Positions 8,860 to 17,664 are shown, counted from the stretch's first letter. The stretch is 64,000 bases of DNA from Devosia sp. YIM 151766 (GCF_030285925.1 NZ_CP127251.1:1426001-1490000), one strand, 5' to 3'. Numbers and translations are program-made. Notes: generated by a model not told the origin, from the letters alone.

Positions 8860-9758
8860 GCGCGTTGATACGGATAAAGCGGGCGGGGCCGCTGACGACG
8901 ATCCAGGATGAGGGACGGCACGGCATGCTGGCTCATGGCGTCAGCGCTTCGGGCCCGATGGATCGTGCCGCCTATCGGCGCGCCGGACTGCTGGCTGGTG
9001 CAACCCATAGGGCGGGCGTGGAATTCACCCAGGCGGGCCTCGATCTGGTGCTGGCCGAAGGAGAATTGCGGATCGGCTGGGATGGCGGCGCCTTCGTCGT
9101 GCGGATCAATGGCCGGGAAGCGAGCTGGCCCGGCTCGGCGCTGCTGGCTGCGGGAGACAGGCTGTCGGTGACGCCGGGAGCTTCGGGCAATTACGGCTAT
9201 CTGCGATTTGGCGGAGCATTGGACCTGGACCCGGTGCTGGGGAGCCATGCGACCAATATGCGGGCCAGGCTGGGCGGATTGGACGGTCGGGCATTGGTGG
9301 CGGGCGATGAACTGGCATTTTCCGGCGTGGGCACATTGCCGGAAGAGGTGCGGAGGCCGGATGCCGAGGACGGACCGATCCGGTTCATAAGGGGGCTGCA
9401 TTGGAGCTGGTTTTCGCCCAAGGTGCAGGAGGATTTCGTAAAGGGCGGGTTTCGGATTACCCCGATTATGGACCGGATGGGGGTGCGGCTGGCCGATGAG
9501 GGCAGGGTCTTTGGCGGCGAGAGCATCCTGTCGCTGGTATCCGATCCTGTACAGCCCGGCGATATCCAGATTCTGGGCGACGGCACGCCCATCGTGCTGA
9601 TGCGCGACCATCAGCCCACCGGGGGCTATCCGCGTATCGGCACCGTGATCGGCGCCGATCTCGACCGCTTCGCGCAGATGCGGCCCGGCGAAGTGGTTGC
9701 ATTCGCGCCGATGTCGGTGGAGCGTGCGCATCGGATGTTGCGGAGCGGCCGGGCATGA
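8856..9758 (+). CDS. pxpC: 5-oxoprolinase subunit PxpC (KipA family)
   Basis: This 300-residue protein carries the family opening IKRAGPLTTIQDEGRHGML (residues 4-22) and SASGPMDRAAYRRAGLLAG, then GNYGYLRFGGALDLDPVLGS near residue 110 and DHQPTGGYPRIGTV near residue 250. It is the partner of PxpB in the biotin-independent carboxylase-like 5-oxoprolinase complex. Four-base overlaps with both neighbours indicate coupled translation and stoichiometric production. Length is normal for the family. Confidence 0.9.
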   Translation: MSALIRIKRAGPLTTIQDEGRHGMLAHGVSASGPMDRAAYRRAGLLAGATHRAGVEFTQAGLDLVLAEGELRIGWDGGAFVVRINGREASWPGSALLAAGDRLSVTPGASGNYGYLRFGGALDLDPVLGSHATNMRARLGGLDGRALVAGDELAFSGVGTLPEEVRRPDAEDGPIRFIRGLHWSWFSPKVQEDFVKGGFRITPIMDRMGVRLADEGRVFGGESILSLVSDPVQPGDIQILGDGTPIVLMRDHQPTGGYPRIGTVIGADLDRFAQMRPGEVVAFAPMSVERAHRMLRSGRA

Positions 9759-10522
9759 CCAGCATCGATCTCAACGCCGATCTCGGCGAGGGCATGGGTC
9801 ACGATGACGACCTGCTGAGAATCGTCTCCAGCGCCTCCATTGCCTGTGGCGGCCATGCGGGCGACGCCGCGACGATCCGGCATATCCTCAAAATCTGCAA
9901 GGCGCGGGGCGTAAGGGCCGGGGCGCATCCGGGCTATGTCGACCGCAAGGGCTTCGGGCGCTTTCGCGTGGCGATGCCGCTCGAGCAATTGCTGGGACAG
10001 ATCAGGAGCCAATTGTTCCTGGTGCGGCATATTGCGGGTGAGGTCGATGTGCCGCTGGACTATGTGAAGCTGCATGGGGCGCTGGCCAACCAGGCGGCCG
10101 AGGAGCTGGAATTCGCGGTGGGAATTTTCGCCAGTATCCATGCCATGGACCCGAAAATGGCGGTGCTGGCGCTCGACAATAGCGAGCAGGTGAAGGCGGC
10201 AAAGGCGGTGGGTCTGCCGCTGATCCGCGAAGCCTATGCCGACCGGGCCTATAATGCGGATGGATTGCTGGTGCCGCGGGCAGAGGCCGGGGCGGTGATC
10301 GACGATGTCGATGCGGTGATCGATCGCTGCCTGCGCCTGGCGCGGCATGGTGAAATTCTGGCCATCGACGGCAGCGTGCTGAAATCGGCGGCGCGCTCGA
10401 TCTGCCTGCATGGCGACACGCCGGGCGCGGTGGACCTGGCGCGGGAAATCCGCGACGCGCTGGAAGGCGAGGGGATCACCATCGCGCCGGCGGCAGCGGA
10501 GACGGAAACCAGCCCTGGATAA
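9755..10522 (+). CDS. pxpA: 5-oxoprolinase subunit PxpA (LamB/YcsF family)
   Basis: This 255-residue protein is a LamB/YcsF-family subunit. It opens with SIDLNADLGEGMGHDDDLL and has the conserved IACGGHAGDAATI and GVRAGAHPGYVDRKGFGR motifs, then VKLHGALANQA. These histidine/aspartate motifs form the family's deacetylase-like active site. It closes the pxpBCA operon, overlapping pxpC by ATGA. A short imperfect hairpin follows before the convergent small membrane-protein gene. Confidence 0.92.
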   Translation: MTSIDLNADLGEGMGHDDDLLRIVSSASIACGGHAGDAATIRHILKICKARGVRAGAHPGYVDRKGFGRFRVAMPLEQLLGQIRSQLFLVRHIAGEVDVPLDYVKLHGALANQAAEELEFAVGIFASIHAMDPKMAVLALDNSEQVKAAKAVGLPLIREAYADRAYNADGLLVPRAEAGAVIDDVDAVIDRCLRLARHGEILAIDGSVLKSAARSICLHGDTPGAVDLAREIRDALEGEGITIAPAAAETETSPG

Positions 10523-10540
10523 GGCGGACCGCGCCTAATC

Positions 10541-10858
10541 CTATCCCTTCTTCTTGTCGCGGCGGGACCGCTGCCAATTCGTCCATTTCCGGGTGCCGCG
10601 CAGAACGACCATGTTCACCGGGCCTTGCAGAAAGATCAGGTCGATCGCCAGCAAGAGCAGGCCCAGCGGCAGCATCCAGATGCCCAGGACCGGCAGGAAG
10701 CTGAATATGCCGCCCAGCACGAGCAGGATTCCGAGCGGAATGCGTATCCATCGCGCTCCCGGGCGCCGGATGCGAGCCAGCCACTTAGCCGCCATGGCTG
10801 GAGTCCTGCTTTCCAGCTTGTCGAACAGGCGGTTAAGCCGATCTGCGCTCTTGCTCAT
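10541..10858 (-). CDS. Small two-helix membrane protein
   Basis: The 105-residue protein has a charged N-terminus (about 45 residues), two hydrophobic helices (IPLGILLVLGGIFSFLPVLG and WMLPLGLLLLAIDLIFL) and a basic tail ending RRDKKKG. The pattern resembles the PGPGW family of small membrane proteins, but the signature itself is absent. I chose the ATG at 10858, with GGAG eight bases upstream, over the ATG at 10879. The gene diverges from the next small membrane-protein gene through a 107-bp spacer. Function unknown. Confidence 0.65.
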   Translation of the reverse strand: MSKSADRLNRLFDKLESRTPAMAAKWLARIRRPGARWIRIPLGILLVLGGIFSFLPVLGIWMLPLGLLLLAIDLIFLQGPVNMVVLRGTRKWTNWQRSRRDKKKG

Positions 10859-10965
10859 CAAGGCATCTCCGTTACTCAATAAAATGGCGATGCCGGGCGA
10901 TGGATCAAGGGCAGACGGAACTCCCTACACTTATTTCCGTTGTCCACGAAAGCACGGAGCGTCTC

Positions 10966-11283
10966 ATGTCCCTTGATCATATTCTCGCCAGCCTCGGACT
11001 TCCACACCGGGACCCCAACAGCCTGGAGGCCAGGCTCGAAAATCTACAGCGCGATATGCGGCGTATCGGCCGCTCGCTATCCAGTCAGGCCGGACACACC
11101 GCCGACGATTGGGGCGAGCATCTGTCCGATTTCGGCCGCGAGGCGGCAAAGCAGAGCAGGCATCTGGCCGAATTCGCCGGCAATCAGGCCTGGCGCAGCG
11201 CCCGCGCCGTCCGCCGCGATCCCCTGCCGGCCATTGCCGTGATCGGCACGGTCCTGCTGCTGGCGCGACTCATGCGGCGCTAA
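10966..11283 (+). CDS. Small ElaB/YqjD-like protein with a C-terminal membrane anchor
   Basis: This 105-residue protein is mostly amphipathic helix (LEARLENLQRDMRRIGRSL, then EHLSDFGREAAKQSRHLAEF). It ends with a short hydrophobic anchor and basic cap (IAVIGTVLLLARLMRR). The architecture matches the ribosome-associated, inner-membrane ElaB/YqjD/DUF883 proteins, but the identity is too weak to name it. The ATG at 10966 has CGGAG seven bases upstream. It shares a divergent promoter region (10859-10965) with the other small membrane-protein gene. Confidence 0.6.
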   Translation: MSLDHILASLGLPHRDPNSLEARLENLQRDMRRIGRSLSSQAGHTADDWGEHLSDFGREAAKQSRHLAEFAGNQAWRSARAVRRDPLPAIAVIGTVLLLARLMRR

Positions 11284-11369
11284 TGGCTCGTTTACCCTCT
11301 TCCTGAGCCCTTCCTTAAGCCTAGAGGCGCATTTTCAGGCCAAGCGACATCTTTGTCACAGCCTGGAAT

Positions 11370-11849
11370 ATGCCTATGCCTCGCCTTGCCAGCGCCGTTG
11401 CGCGCTTCGCCGTCCTCGCCGTCCTGGCCACCAGCCTCGGCGGCTGCTCGTTTCTCGGCATGAACTTCGCGTTCAACCGCATGAGCGAGAAGGAATGCCT
11501 GATGCGGGCGATGTATTTCGAATCCAACCGGTCCAGCGCCGATGGCATGCTGGCGGTGGGCACGGTGGTGATGAACCGGCTCCACGATGCCCGCTATCCC
11601 AAGACCGTCTGCGAAGTGGTGGGCCAGAAGAATCAGTTCGCCCAGGGCGTGCTCACCAAGCCGATGACCGATAGCGGCGCCGTGCTGGCCGCGCAGGTGT
11701 CTGACCAGGTGCTGCGCGGCGCCCGCCATCCCGGCGTGCAGAACGCCCAGCATTTCCACACTGCCGGCCTGCGCTTTCCCTATAACAACATGTTCTATGT
11801 GCTCGAAGCGGGCGGCAACGAATTCTACGAAAAGCGCAGCGTGCGTTAA
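11370..11849 (+). CDS. Cell-wall hydrolase of the SleB type, probable lipoprotein
   Basis: The 159-residue protein has a lipobox (LGGC, Cys at about residue 26) after a hydrophobic signal, so it is probably a lipoprotein. The rest matches the Hydrolase_2 domain of SleB-like lytic enzymes: ECLMRAMYFESNRSSADGM with the catalytic-type Glu, GTVVMNRLHDARYPKTVCEVV, then QFAQGV. Alternative ATGs at 11370 and 11376 differ by two residues. The stop overlaps the convergent FhlB-like gene by four bases. It probably trims peptidoglycan; the exact bond is not known. Confidence 0.78.
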   Translation: MPMPRLASAVARFAVLAVLATSLGGCSFLGMNFAFNRMSEKECLMRAMYFESNRSSADGMLAVGTVVMNRLHDARYPKTVCEVVGQKNQFAQGVLTKPMTDSGAVLAAQVSDQVLRGARHPGVQNAQHFHTAGLRFPYNNMFYVLEAGGNEFYEKRSVR

Positions 11850-12127
11850 AGCCGCTGCCGGGTCTGGCGCAGCACATAGCCGATCACCACGGCCATGGCC
11901 TCGTAAAGCTCCACCGGAATGGCCTCATCCAGTTCCACCCCGCTCAGGGCCTCGGCAAGAACGGGATTGGCTTCGATCACCACGCCGTTCTCGGCGGCCA
12001 GCGCGACGATCTTCTCGGCAATCAGTCCTCTGCCCTTGGCCACCACGCGCGGCGCTTCGCGCGAGCCCTGCTCGTATTGCAGCGCCACCGCCAGCGTCCT
12101 GCTCTTGTCGGCTGCACTATCGCTCAT
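11846..12127 (-). CDS. FhlB-like protein (FlhB cytoplasmic-domain homologue)
   Basis: This 93-residue protein matches the free-standing cytoplasmic domain of FlhB/type III export proteins: AVALQYEQGSREAPRVVAKG, then IVALAAENGVVIEANPVLAE and a helix before IGYVLRQT. It has no membrane part and no NPTH autocleavage motif. FhlB proteins can partly replace the FlhB C-terminal domain in flagellar export. It overlaps the upstream FliK-like gene by ATGA, so they form a two-gene operon with no other flagellar gene in sight. Confidence 0.78.
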   Translation of the reverse strand: MSDSAADKSRTLAVALQYEQGSREAPRVVAKGRGLIAEKIVALAAENGVVIEANPVLAEALSGVELDEAIPVELYEAMAVVIGYVLRQTRQRL

Positions 12128-13764
12128 CCCACTGCATCCACGATATTGCCGGACGCCGCGGCCGGCGCCGGTGCCGGTGCCGCCGGCGCGCCGGCCCGGA
12201 CCACGATGGCGCCCGGCAGCAGCCCCGCCGCCTCGATCTGCTGCCGCAAGTCGTCCACTCCCGCGCCGAGCATAGCGGCGATGTCCTCCCGATCCGCCCA
12301 GAGCAGCACGCCCGTGGCCGCGCCGCGCAGGGAGATCTGCGCCCCCACTTCTCCCCATTCGCTCAGATTGATGGCAAAGCGCACCTGCCAGCCGCGATCT
12401 TCCGGGCGCTCGGCGTCACCCTCCGCATCCCGATGAATCTGCATATGCAGCAGGCTCTGCTGTCCACCCAAAACCACCGGCATATCGAAATTCCATTGCG
12501 CCTCGTGCCGTGCCACTGGCTCGGGCAGCGAGGCGTGCTGGTGCAGCCGCAGCCGGGATAACGCCGCCTCGGTGCGGTCCAGCAGCACCTTTCCCACCGC
12601 TTGGGAATCGTCCGGCAGGTCGCCCAGCATCGGGTTTTCCGCCTTGGCCCGGGGGATCATGCCACGCAAGGGCGGCGGAATGGCGCGAACCTGTTCCACC
12701 GCATCCTGGTCGCCCAGCCAGCCGCCCAATTGCCGCTGGAGCCCAAGCAGCGTCGATTTCAGGTCGCCGCCCGCCGCCTTGCCCAGCCCGGCCGCCAGCA
12801 TCGCCTCCTGGAAAATCCCGGAATTCCTCACCGCTTTTTGCAGCGCCGCGCCATCGGGGCCAGCGCCGTCCAGCGACAATCGCTGAGTCAGAACCTGCTG
12901 CGCCGCCTTCATCACCGCTTCCGGCAGCGCCACCCGGCCGACCACATTGGCCAGCGCCATGGTCAATCCGACGACGCTATCCTGCCGCGGCAAGGCCTGC
13001 TGCACCATTTGCGTCAGCACCGCGCGGGAATCGGTCGGCATCGCCGCTAACGGCGCTCCCTGACCCCCCGCCGTCATGCCGGTCGCATTCTGCGCGATGG
13101 ACGACGATCCTTGCTGGCCGATATTGCCCGCAGCGGCCGATGGCGGCACCGGCGGCAGCGCGGTAGTGGCCGAACCGGCAATGGCCGCTGCCGGGCCTGG
13201 CCCCATGGCCGGCGCGGCAATGGCATAGGGGATGGCCGGCCGCCCCGCTGCGCCGGCCACCGACATGCCCGGCGGCGCGGCCGGTTCCGCGGAAGCTGCC
13301 GGGATCGACTGGGACAGGGCCGGTGCCGACGACAGGACCGCTGATTGTGTTGAGCTGGAGACGAGCGGAGTGGTGGCAGATGCCGCCTGTCCCGCGATTG
13401 GCGGCAGCGGCGCGTCCCGGCCGGACAAAGCGGCGGCGGATAATTGGACCGAGGTCGCCGGACCTTCAGCCGCCGGCATGGCGTTGCTGCCGGTCGGGGT
13501 GCTGGGAGGGCGTATAGCGAGCAACGCCATCCGCACCTGTCCCTCCGCCTGCTGCACCGCCAATGTCAGCGTCGTGCCCACCGGCTGCGGCGCCGGCAAG
13601 TGCAGGCTCATTACCTGGCGACCGATCTGCACCTGAATGGCGCCATCGGGCAATTGCCCGACCACCCGCGCCTCGACGTTCTGGCCATTGACCTGCGCCA
13701 TGGCGCGCAACATCGCGCTGGCCTGCGCCAAGGGAATAGGCGGCAATTGCGACGCTATGCTCAT
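12124..13764 (-). CDS. FliK-like protein with a C-terminal flagellar hook-length domain
   Basis: The 546-residue protein has an N-terminal region with MAQVNGQNVEARVVGQ and VMSLHLPAPQPVGTTLTL, a long Ala/Pro/Ser/Gly-rich middle (about residues 90-250), and a C-terminal globular region. That C-terminal part (FDMPVVLGGQQSLLHMQIHR ... WQVRFAINLSEWGEVGAQIS, then LRQQIEAAGL) resembles the Flg_hook domain of FliK. FliK proteins act as molecular rulers for the hook and switch FlhB export. Pairing with an FhlB-like gene supports the reading, but an isolated location leaves open a role in something other than the main hook. Confidence 0.7.
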   Translation of the reverse strand: MSIASQLPPIPLAQASAMLRAMAQVNGQNVEARVVGQLPDGAIQVQIGRQVMSLHLPAPQPVGTTLTLAVQQAEGQVRMALLAIRPPSTPTGSNAMPAAEGPATSVQLSAAALSGRDAPLPPIAGQAASATTPLVSSSTQSAVLSSAPALSQSIPAASAEPAAPPGMSVAGAAGRPAIPYAIAAPAMGPGPAAAIAGSATTALPPVPPSAAAGNIGQQGSSSIAQNATGMTAGGQGAPLAAMPTDSRAVLTQMVQQALPRQDSVVGLTMALANVVGRVALPEAVMKAAQQVLTQRLSLDGAGPDGAALQKAVRNSGIFQEAMLAAGLGKAAGGDLKSTLLGLQRQLGGWLGDQDAVEQVRAIPPPLRGMIPRAKAENPMLGDLPDDSQAVGKVLLDRTEAALSRLRLHQHASLPEPVARHEAQWNFDMPVVLGGQQSLLHMQIHRDAEGDAERPEDRGWQVRFAINLSEWGEVGAQISLRGAATGVLLWADREDIAAMLGAGVDDLRQQIEAAGLLPGAIVVRAGAPAAPAPAPAAASGNIVDAVG

Positions 13765-13852
13765 CTGCCAGACCGGCCCCGACCGCCTGCTTGCGGCCGC
13801 CAGAGTCTAGCCCATTTCGCTTATTCGCGGAAGCATGGCGCCAGGCACCGGG

Positions 13853-14593
13853 TCAGGAGCGGATGTCGCTATGCGCCTTGGTGACCGGCTTGCCGCGGAA
13901 GGTCACCCAGAAAAAGTTGAGCGTATAGGTGCCCGCCGTGCGGAATACCCCTTCCTTCTCCAGCCGGCGCCCGGAGGTCTTCATCCTGAGGGCATAGGTC
14001 CATTTCACCCCGCCGACCTTGGACAGGCGCACCGCCACATCGGTATCCTCGCCGAAAAACTCGATGGAGCGGTCATAGCCGCCGACGGCTTCCCAGGCGG
14101 CGCGCTTGAAGACGAAATTACCGCCCTGAACCACCGAGCCCACCCGCAGCACGAAGCGGTTGAGCACGTAGATCAGGTATGTCAGCCCATAGAACAGGCC
14201 GATCAGCAGCCGATTATGCGCCGCCATGTCGTAATAGATATAAGGCCCGCTGAGACAGACCAGCTTGTCATCCTTGCCGAATTCGCGCCGCACCACATCG
14301 AGCCAGCCTTCCGGCACGATGGTGTCGCTGTCGATATTGGCGACCAGATCATAGCCTTCGCTGGCGGCGAAGCCGGCGTCGCGCGCATTCACCAGCCCCT
14401 TTTTGGGCTCATCCACCACCTTTACGCCGGCAAAGCTCCGGGCGATTTCGCCGGTGCGGTCGGTCGAGGCATTATTGACGACGATGATATCGGCATCCGC
14501 GCCGGAGCGCCCGATCTCCGCCTGCACGGATTCGAGGCATTTGCCGATCAGCGCCTCTTCGTTATAGGCGGGAATGACAAAGGCGAGTTTCAT
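13853..14593 (-). CDS. Family 2 glycosyltransferase
   Basis: This 246-residue protein is a GT-A fold glycosyltransferase. It opens with KLAFVIPAYNEEALIGKCLE, has VVNNASTDRTGEIA, the DxD-type NIDSDTIVPEGW near residue 90, a predicted membrane-associated stretch (LLIGLFYGLTYLIYVLNRFVL), and the acceptor motif GEDTDVAVRL near residue 187. I chose the ATG at 14593, preceded by GAGGA at good spacing, over upstream ATGs at 14605 and 14677. Sugar and acceptor are unknown. It stands between unrelated genes. Confidence 0.85.
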   Translation of the reverse strand: MKLAFVIPAYNEEALIGKCLESVQAEIGRSGADADIIVVNNASTDRTGEIARSFAGVKVVDEPKKGLVNARDAGFAASEGYDLVANIDSDTIVPEGWLDVVRREFGKDDKLVCLSGPYIYYDMAAHNRLLIGLFYGLTYLIYVLNRFVLRVGSVVQGGNFVFKRAAWEAVGGYDRSIEFFGEDTDVAVRLSKVGGVKWTYALRMKTSGRRLEKEGVFRTAGTYTLNFFWVTFRGKPVTKAHSDIRS

Positions 14594-14755
14594 AGCGATC
14601 CTCATGCCGGCCCCTGCCGGTCCAAGTGGGGCAGCACATAGCCTGCCGCGCTTTCGGCGGCAACCTTCGTTCGTCACGCCTCTTGAATGTCGCGACGGAA
14701 TGGGCCCTCCTCATGCTGCGCCGGGCTTTGGCGCGACTCGAAGGTGACAGCGCCA

Positions 14756-15574
14756 ATGCCGACCAGCCCTATTCCACCGGCGGACAGCCAAAGCTCCGAG
14801 CCGACCGGGTTCGCGCGCCTGCGGTCCCGGCTGCGCCTCCTCTATCACGGTCAATCGCCCAAGGCGGTGCGGTTCCAGGCGATCGTCCTGGTGGTCGATC
14901 TGGCCATCATCGCCTTCTTCATCGCTTCGCCGCTGCTGCGCGATTCCTCAAGCTTCTTGTGGATCGACTATTCCATCGCCGCCATTCTGGCGATCGACCT
15001 GCTGGCGCGCGGCCTGGCCTCGACCCATCCCCTGCGCTGGCTGCATCAATTGCCGGTCATCGTGGATATCTTCATCCTCATCACCCTGCTGGCGCCGGCC
15101 TGGCTGTTCAATCTGGGCTTCCTGCGCATCTTGCGGCTGTGGACGCTGACCCGCTCCGGCACCGTCTGGCGTCCATTGGAAAAGCGCGGCCTTGCCGATT
15201 ATCGCGAACCGATCCAGGCGACGATCAACCTGCTGGTCTTCCTCTTCGTGGTCACCGGCTTCGTCTATACCGCCTTCGCCCAGCGCGATTCCGGCATTTC
15301 CGGCTATGTGGACGCGCTGTATTTCACCGTCACCACCATGACCACGACCGGCTTCGGCGACATCGTGCTGCCGGGCACGTTCGGCAAGCTGGTGTCGATC
15401 ATCGTCATGATCATCGGCATTTCGCTGTTCGTGCGCCTGGCGCAGCTCATTTTCCGGCCGAACAAGATCACCTTTCCCTGTCCGCAATGCGGTCTCTCCC
15501 GCCACGAGCCGGACGCGGTGCATTGCAAGGCCTGCGGCCATTTGCTTAAAATTCCCGATAGCGGGGACAATTGA
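14756..15574 (+). CDS. Potassium-channel-like protein with a C-terminal zinc ribbon
   Basis: The 272-residue protein has a voltage-sensor-like set of four helices (residues about 45-160, with LRILRLWTLTRSG as a weakly charged S4-like helix), then a pore module: helix, selectivity filter TMTTTGFGDI, and last helix LVSIIVMIIGISLFVRLA. The tail carries two CxxC pairs (CPQCG and CKACG) that would bind zinc. I chose the ATG at 14756, with GAAGGTGA upstream; an ATG at 14687 adds 23 unlikely residues. TTGFGD rather than TVGYGD is a known variant filter. Ion selectivity is inferred, not shown. Confidence 0.82.
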   Translation: MPTSPIPPADSQSSEPTGFARLRSRLRLLYHGQSPKAVRFQAIVLVVDLAIIAFFIASPLLRDSSSFLWIDYSIAAILAIDLLARGLASTHPLRWLHQLPVIVDIFILITLLAPAWLFNLGFLRILRLWTLTRSGTVWRPLEKRGLADYREPIQATINLLVFLFVVTGFVYTAFAQRDSGISGYVDALYFTVTTMTTTGFGDIVLPGTFGKLVSIIVMIIGISLFVRLAQLIFRPNKITFPCPQCGLSRHEPDAVHCKACGHLLKIPDSGDN

Positions 15575-15662
15575 CCCCCGCCCGGTCCGCAAATCCCGTC
15601 CGGCAGGATTTCCGCCGCCTGCTCCCTTGCCGGGGCGAGCCGGGGGCCACATATTCGATGGC

Positions 15663-16385
15663 ATGAGCGAGAAGAATCCGACGACACGCCGCGACGGCGT
15701 CGTAGAGCAGCAGGGCAAGGTCAGCGACGAGGTCGCCGCCTTCGTGCAGAAGGTGGGACAGCTCGCCCGGCCCAATGCCAGCGAGGACGGGCGGCTGTTA
15801 TTCGCCATGGATGCCACGATGAGCCGCCAGCCGACCTGGGACATGGCGGTTTCGTTGCAGGCCGGGATGTTCGAGGCGATTCCGCGCGACGCCCATTTGC
15901 AGGTGCAATTGCTGTATTTCCGCGGGCTGGGCGAGTGCCGGGCCTCCAAATGGGTGAAGGACGCCTCGGCGCTCGCGCGCCTGATGAGCGGTATTGCCTG
16001 CCAGGGCGGCAATACGCAGATCGGCAAGGTGTTTTCCCATGCGCGCGACGAGCATCAGAAGCGGCGGATCAATGCCATGGTCTATGTCGGCGACGCCATC
16101 GAGGAAGATGTCGACGCGCTCTGCGCCAAGGCCGGGGAACTCGGCCTGCTCGGGCTGCCGATCTTCGTGTTCCAGGAAGGTAGCGATAGCCGTGTCGAAG
16201 CGGCGTTCCGCGAATTCGCCCGGCTGTCCAAAGGCGCCTATGCGCGCTTCGACAGCTCGGCACCGGGGCAATTGGCGGCGCTGCTGAAGGCCGTGGCGGC
16301 TTTTGCCAGCGGCGGCAAGGCGCATCTGCGCTTGCAGGCGGGTGGCGCGGCAAAGGCCTTGCTGGCGCAGATCGAGGGCAAATGA
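15663..16385 (+). CDS. VWA-domain protein
   Basis: This 240-residue soluble protein has a von Willebrand A fold. The MIDAS motif appears as [14 protein letters not shown] (D-x-T-x-S), followed by GNTQIGKVF (the MIDAS threonine) and [13 protein letters not shown] (the MIDAS aspartate). No other domain is visible. The stop overlaps the next gene's start (ATGA), so it is coupled to a J-domain membrane protein. Such VWA proteins usually act as metal-dependent assembly or chaperone partners; no client is evident. Confidence 0.78.
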   Translation: MSEKNPTTRRDGVVEQQGKVSDEVAAFVQKVGQLARPNASEDGRLLFAMDATMSRQPTWDMAVSLQAGMFEAIPRDAHLQVQLLYFRGLGECRASKWVKDASALARLMSGIACQGGNTQIGKVFSHARDEHQKRRINAMVYVGDAIEEDVDALCAKAGELGLLGLPIFVFQEGSDSRVEAAFREFARLSKGAYARFDSSAPGQLAALLKAVAAFASGGKAHLRLQAGGAAKALLAQIEGK

Positions 16386-17104
16386 GCTGGATTCTTATCG
16401 TCGGCTTCGGCCTTCTCCTCGCGCTCTGGCTGTTTCAGGCGCTGCGCAAGATGGACCGTCGCGTATTGATGCGGAGCCTGCGCTGGATCGTCGGCGGCGT
16501 GGCGGCGCTGGCGGCGCTGACCGGCTTGCTGCTGCGGCGCATCGATATCGCCATGATCCTGGGCGCGGTCGCGGCCTCGGTGCTGTTGCGCGGACGGCTG
16601 GGGCAGTTCTCCTTCGACCAGGTCAGCGGCGGTGGCGGCAATATTTCCAAGGTGCGCAGCCGGTTCCTGGCGATGGAACTGGATCACGATACCGGCGAAT
16701 TATCCGGCCGGGTGGTGGATGGCCAGTTTGCCGGCTGGGACCTGATGGATCTGGACGAATATGAAACGCGCACGCTGATCATCGAGATCCGGCATGACGC
16801 CGAAAGCGTCAATCTGCTCGAAAGCTGGCTCGACACCAATCGCGCCGGCTGGCGCGAATATTTTGCCGAACAGGAAGCGGGAGGCGGCCAGGCCGGTGAG
16901 ACATCCTTCGGTGATGCGGCGGACCCGGTGGCGGAAGCCTATGCCGTGCTGGGCCTGAAACCGGGCGCCAGCCCGGAGGAAATCCGGGCGGCGCATCGCG
17001 AATTGATGAAGGCCGTGCACCCGGATCGGGGCGGCTCGGAATTCCTGGCGGTCAAGATCAATGAAGCGCGGGACCTGCTGCTGGAAAGGGCTGGCCGTGA
17101 CTGA
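16382..17104 (+). CDS. Membrane-anchored J-domain protein (DnaJ/TIM14-like)
   Basis: The 240-residue protein has two N-terminal membrane helices ([18 protein letters not shown] and the stretch around [16 protein letters not shown]), a middle domain, and a C-terminal J domain. The J domain shows [20 protein letters not shown] and the HPD motif in [11 protein letters not shown], which stimulates DnaK. The arrangement is like alphaproteobacterial relatives of the mitochondrial TIM14/Pam18. It is co-translated with the VWA gene (ATGA overlap) and followed by the Gre-like gene 24 bases on. Confidence 0.82.
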   Translation: MSWILIVGFGLLLALWLFQALRKMDRRVLMRSLRWIVGGVAALAALTGLLLRRIDIAMILGAVAASVLLRGRLGQFSFDQVSGGGGNISKVRSRFLAMELDHDTGELSGRVVDGQFAGWDLMDLDEYETRTLIIEIRHDAESVNLLESWLDTNRAGWREYFAEQEAGGGQAGETSFGDAADPVAEAYAVLGLKPGASPEEIRAAHRELMKAVHPDRGGSEFLAVKINEARDLLLERAGRD

Positions 17105-17128
17105 TTGCGGGCCGATGGAGATGGACCG

Positions 17129-17611
17129 ATGAGCGTCGCCTTCACTAAGGAAGACAGTGCGGAAGCGGCCTCGGAGACCTTGCTGCCGGATCGCCCCATT
17201 CCGGAGGGACCGAATCTGGTGACCGCGGCGGGGCTTGCCGCCCTGGAGCGCCAACTCCAGGAGGCGCAACTCGCCTATGATGCGGCGATGACCATCGAGG
17301 ACGTCAGCGAAAGGCGGCGGCAAGCGGCCAATCCCTTCCGCGATATCCGCTATTTCGCCGAGCGGGTGCGGACCGCGCAGGTGGCGCCGCCGCCCGAAAA
17401 TACCGACATCGTCACCTTCGGCAGCATGGTGACCTTCGAACGCGATGACGGCAGGGTGCAGACCTATCGCATTGTCGGCGAAGACGAGGCGGACCCCAGG
17501 GCCGGCTCGATCTCCTTCTCCTCACCGATCGCGCGGGCCCTGATCGGCAAGGGTGTCGGTGAGGCGGCTCCAGTGGGAGCGGGCGAGGTGGAGATCGTGG
17601 CGATCGGTTGA
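17129..17611 (+). CDS. GreA/GreB-family transcription elongation factor-like protein
   Basis: The 160-residue protein has an N-terminal helical hairpin region (LVTAAGLAALERQLQEAQLA) and a C-terminal FKBP-like Gre domain with IVTFGSMVTFERDDGRVQTY, VGEDEADP and ISFSSPIARALIGKGVGE. These are the conserved Gre C-terminal motifs. The coiled coil looks different from canonical GreA, so transcript-cleavage activity is uncertain. I chose the ATG at 17129, preceded by GGAGATGG. It is last in the VWA/J-domain/Gre run and ends just before a terminator shared with convergent nrdJ. Confidence 0.82.
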   Translation: MSVAFTKEDSAEAASETLLPDRPIPEGPNLVTAAGLAALERQLQEAQLAYDAAMTIEDVSERRRQAANPFRDIRYFAERVRTAQVAPPPENTDIVTFGSMVTFERDDGRVQTYRIVGEDEADPRAGSISFSSPIARALIGKGVGEAAPVGAGEVEIVAIG

Positions 17612-17617
17612 AGCAAA

Positions 17618-17642
17618 GGCGGGAGCAGCGACCGCTCCCGCC
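17618..17642. terminator. Shared terminator between the Gre-like gene and nrdJ
   Basis: A 9-bp perfect stem (17618-17626 with 17634-17642) with a 7-nt loop lies between two convergent genes. It could end both transcripts. No long T-tract is present on either side. Confidence 0.6.
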
Positions 17643-17664
17643 TGAATGTGGGGAATGCCTGACC

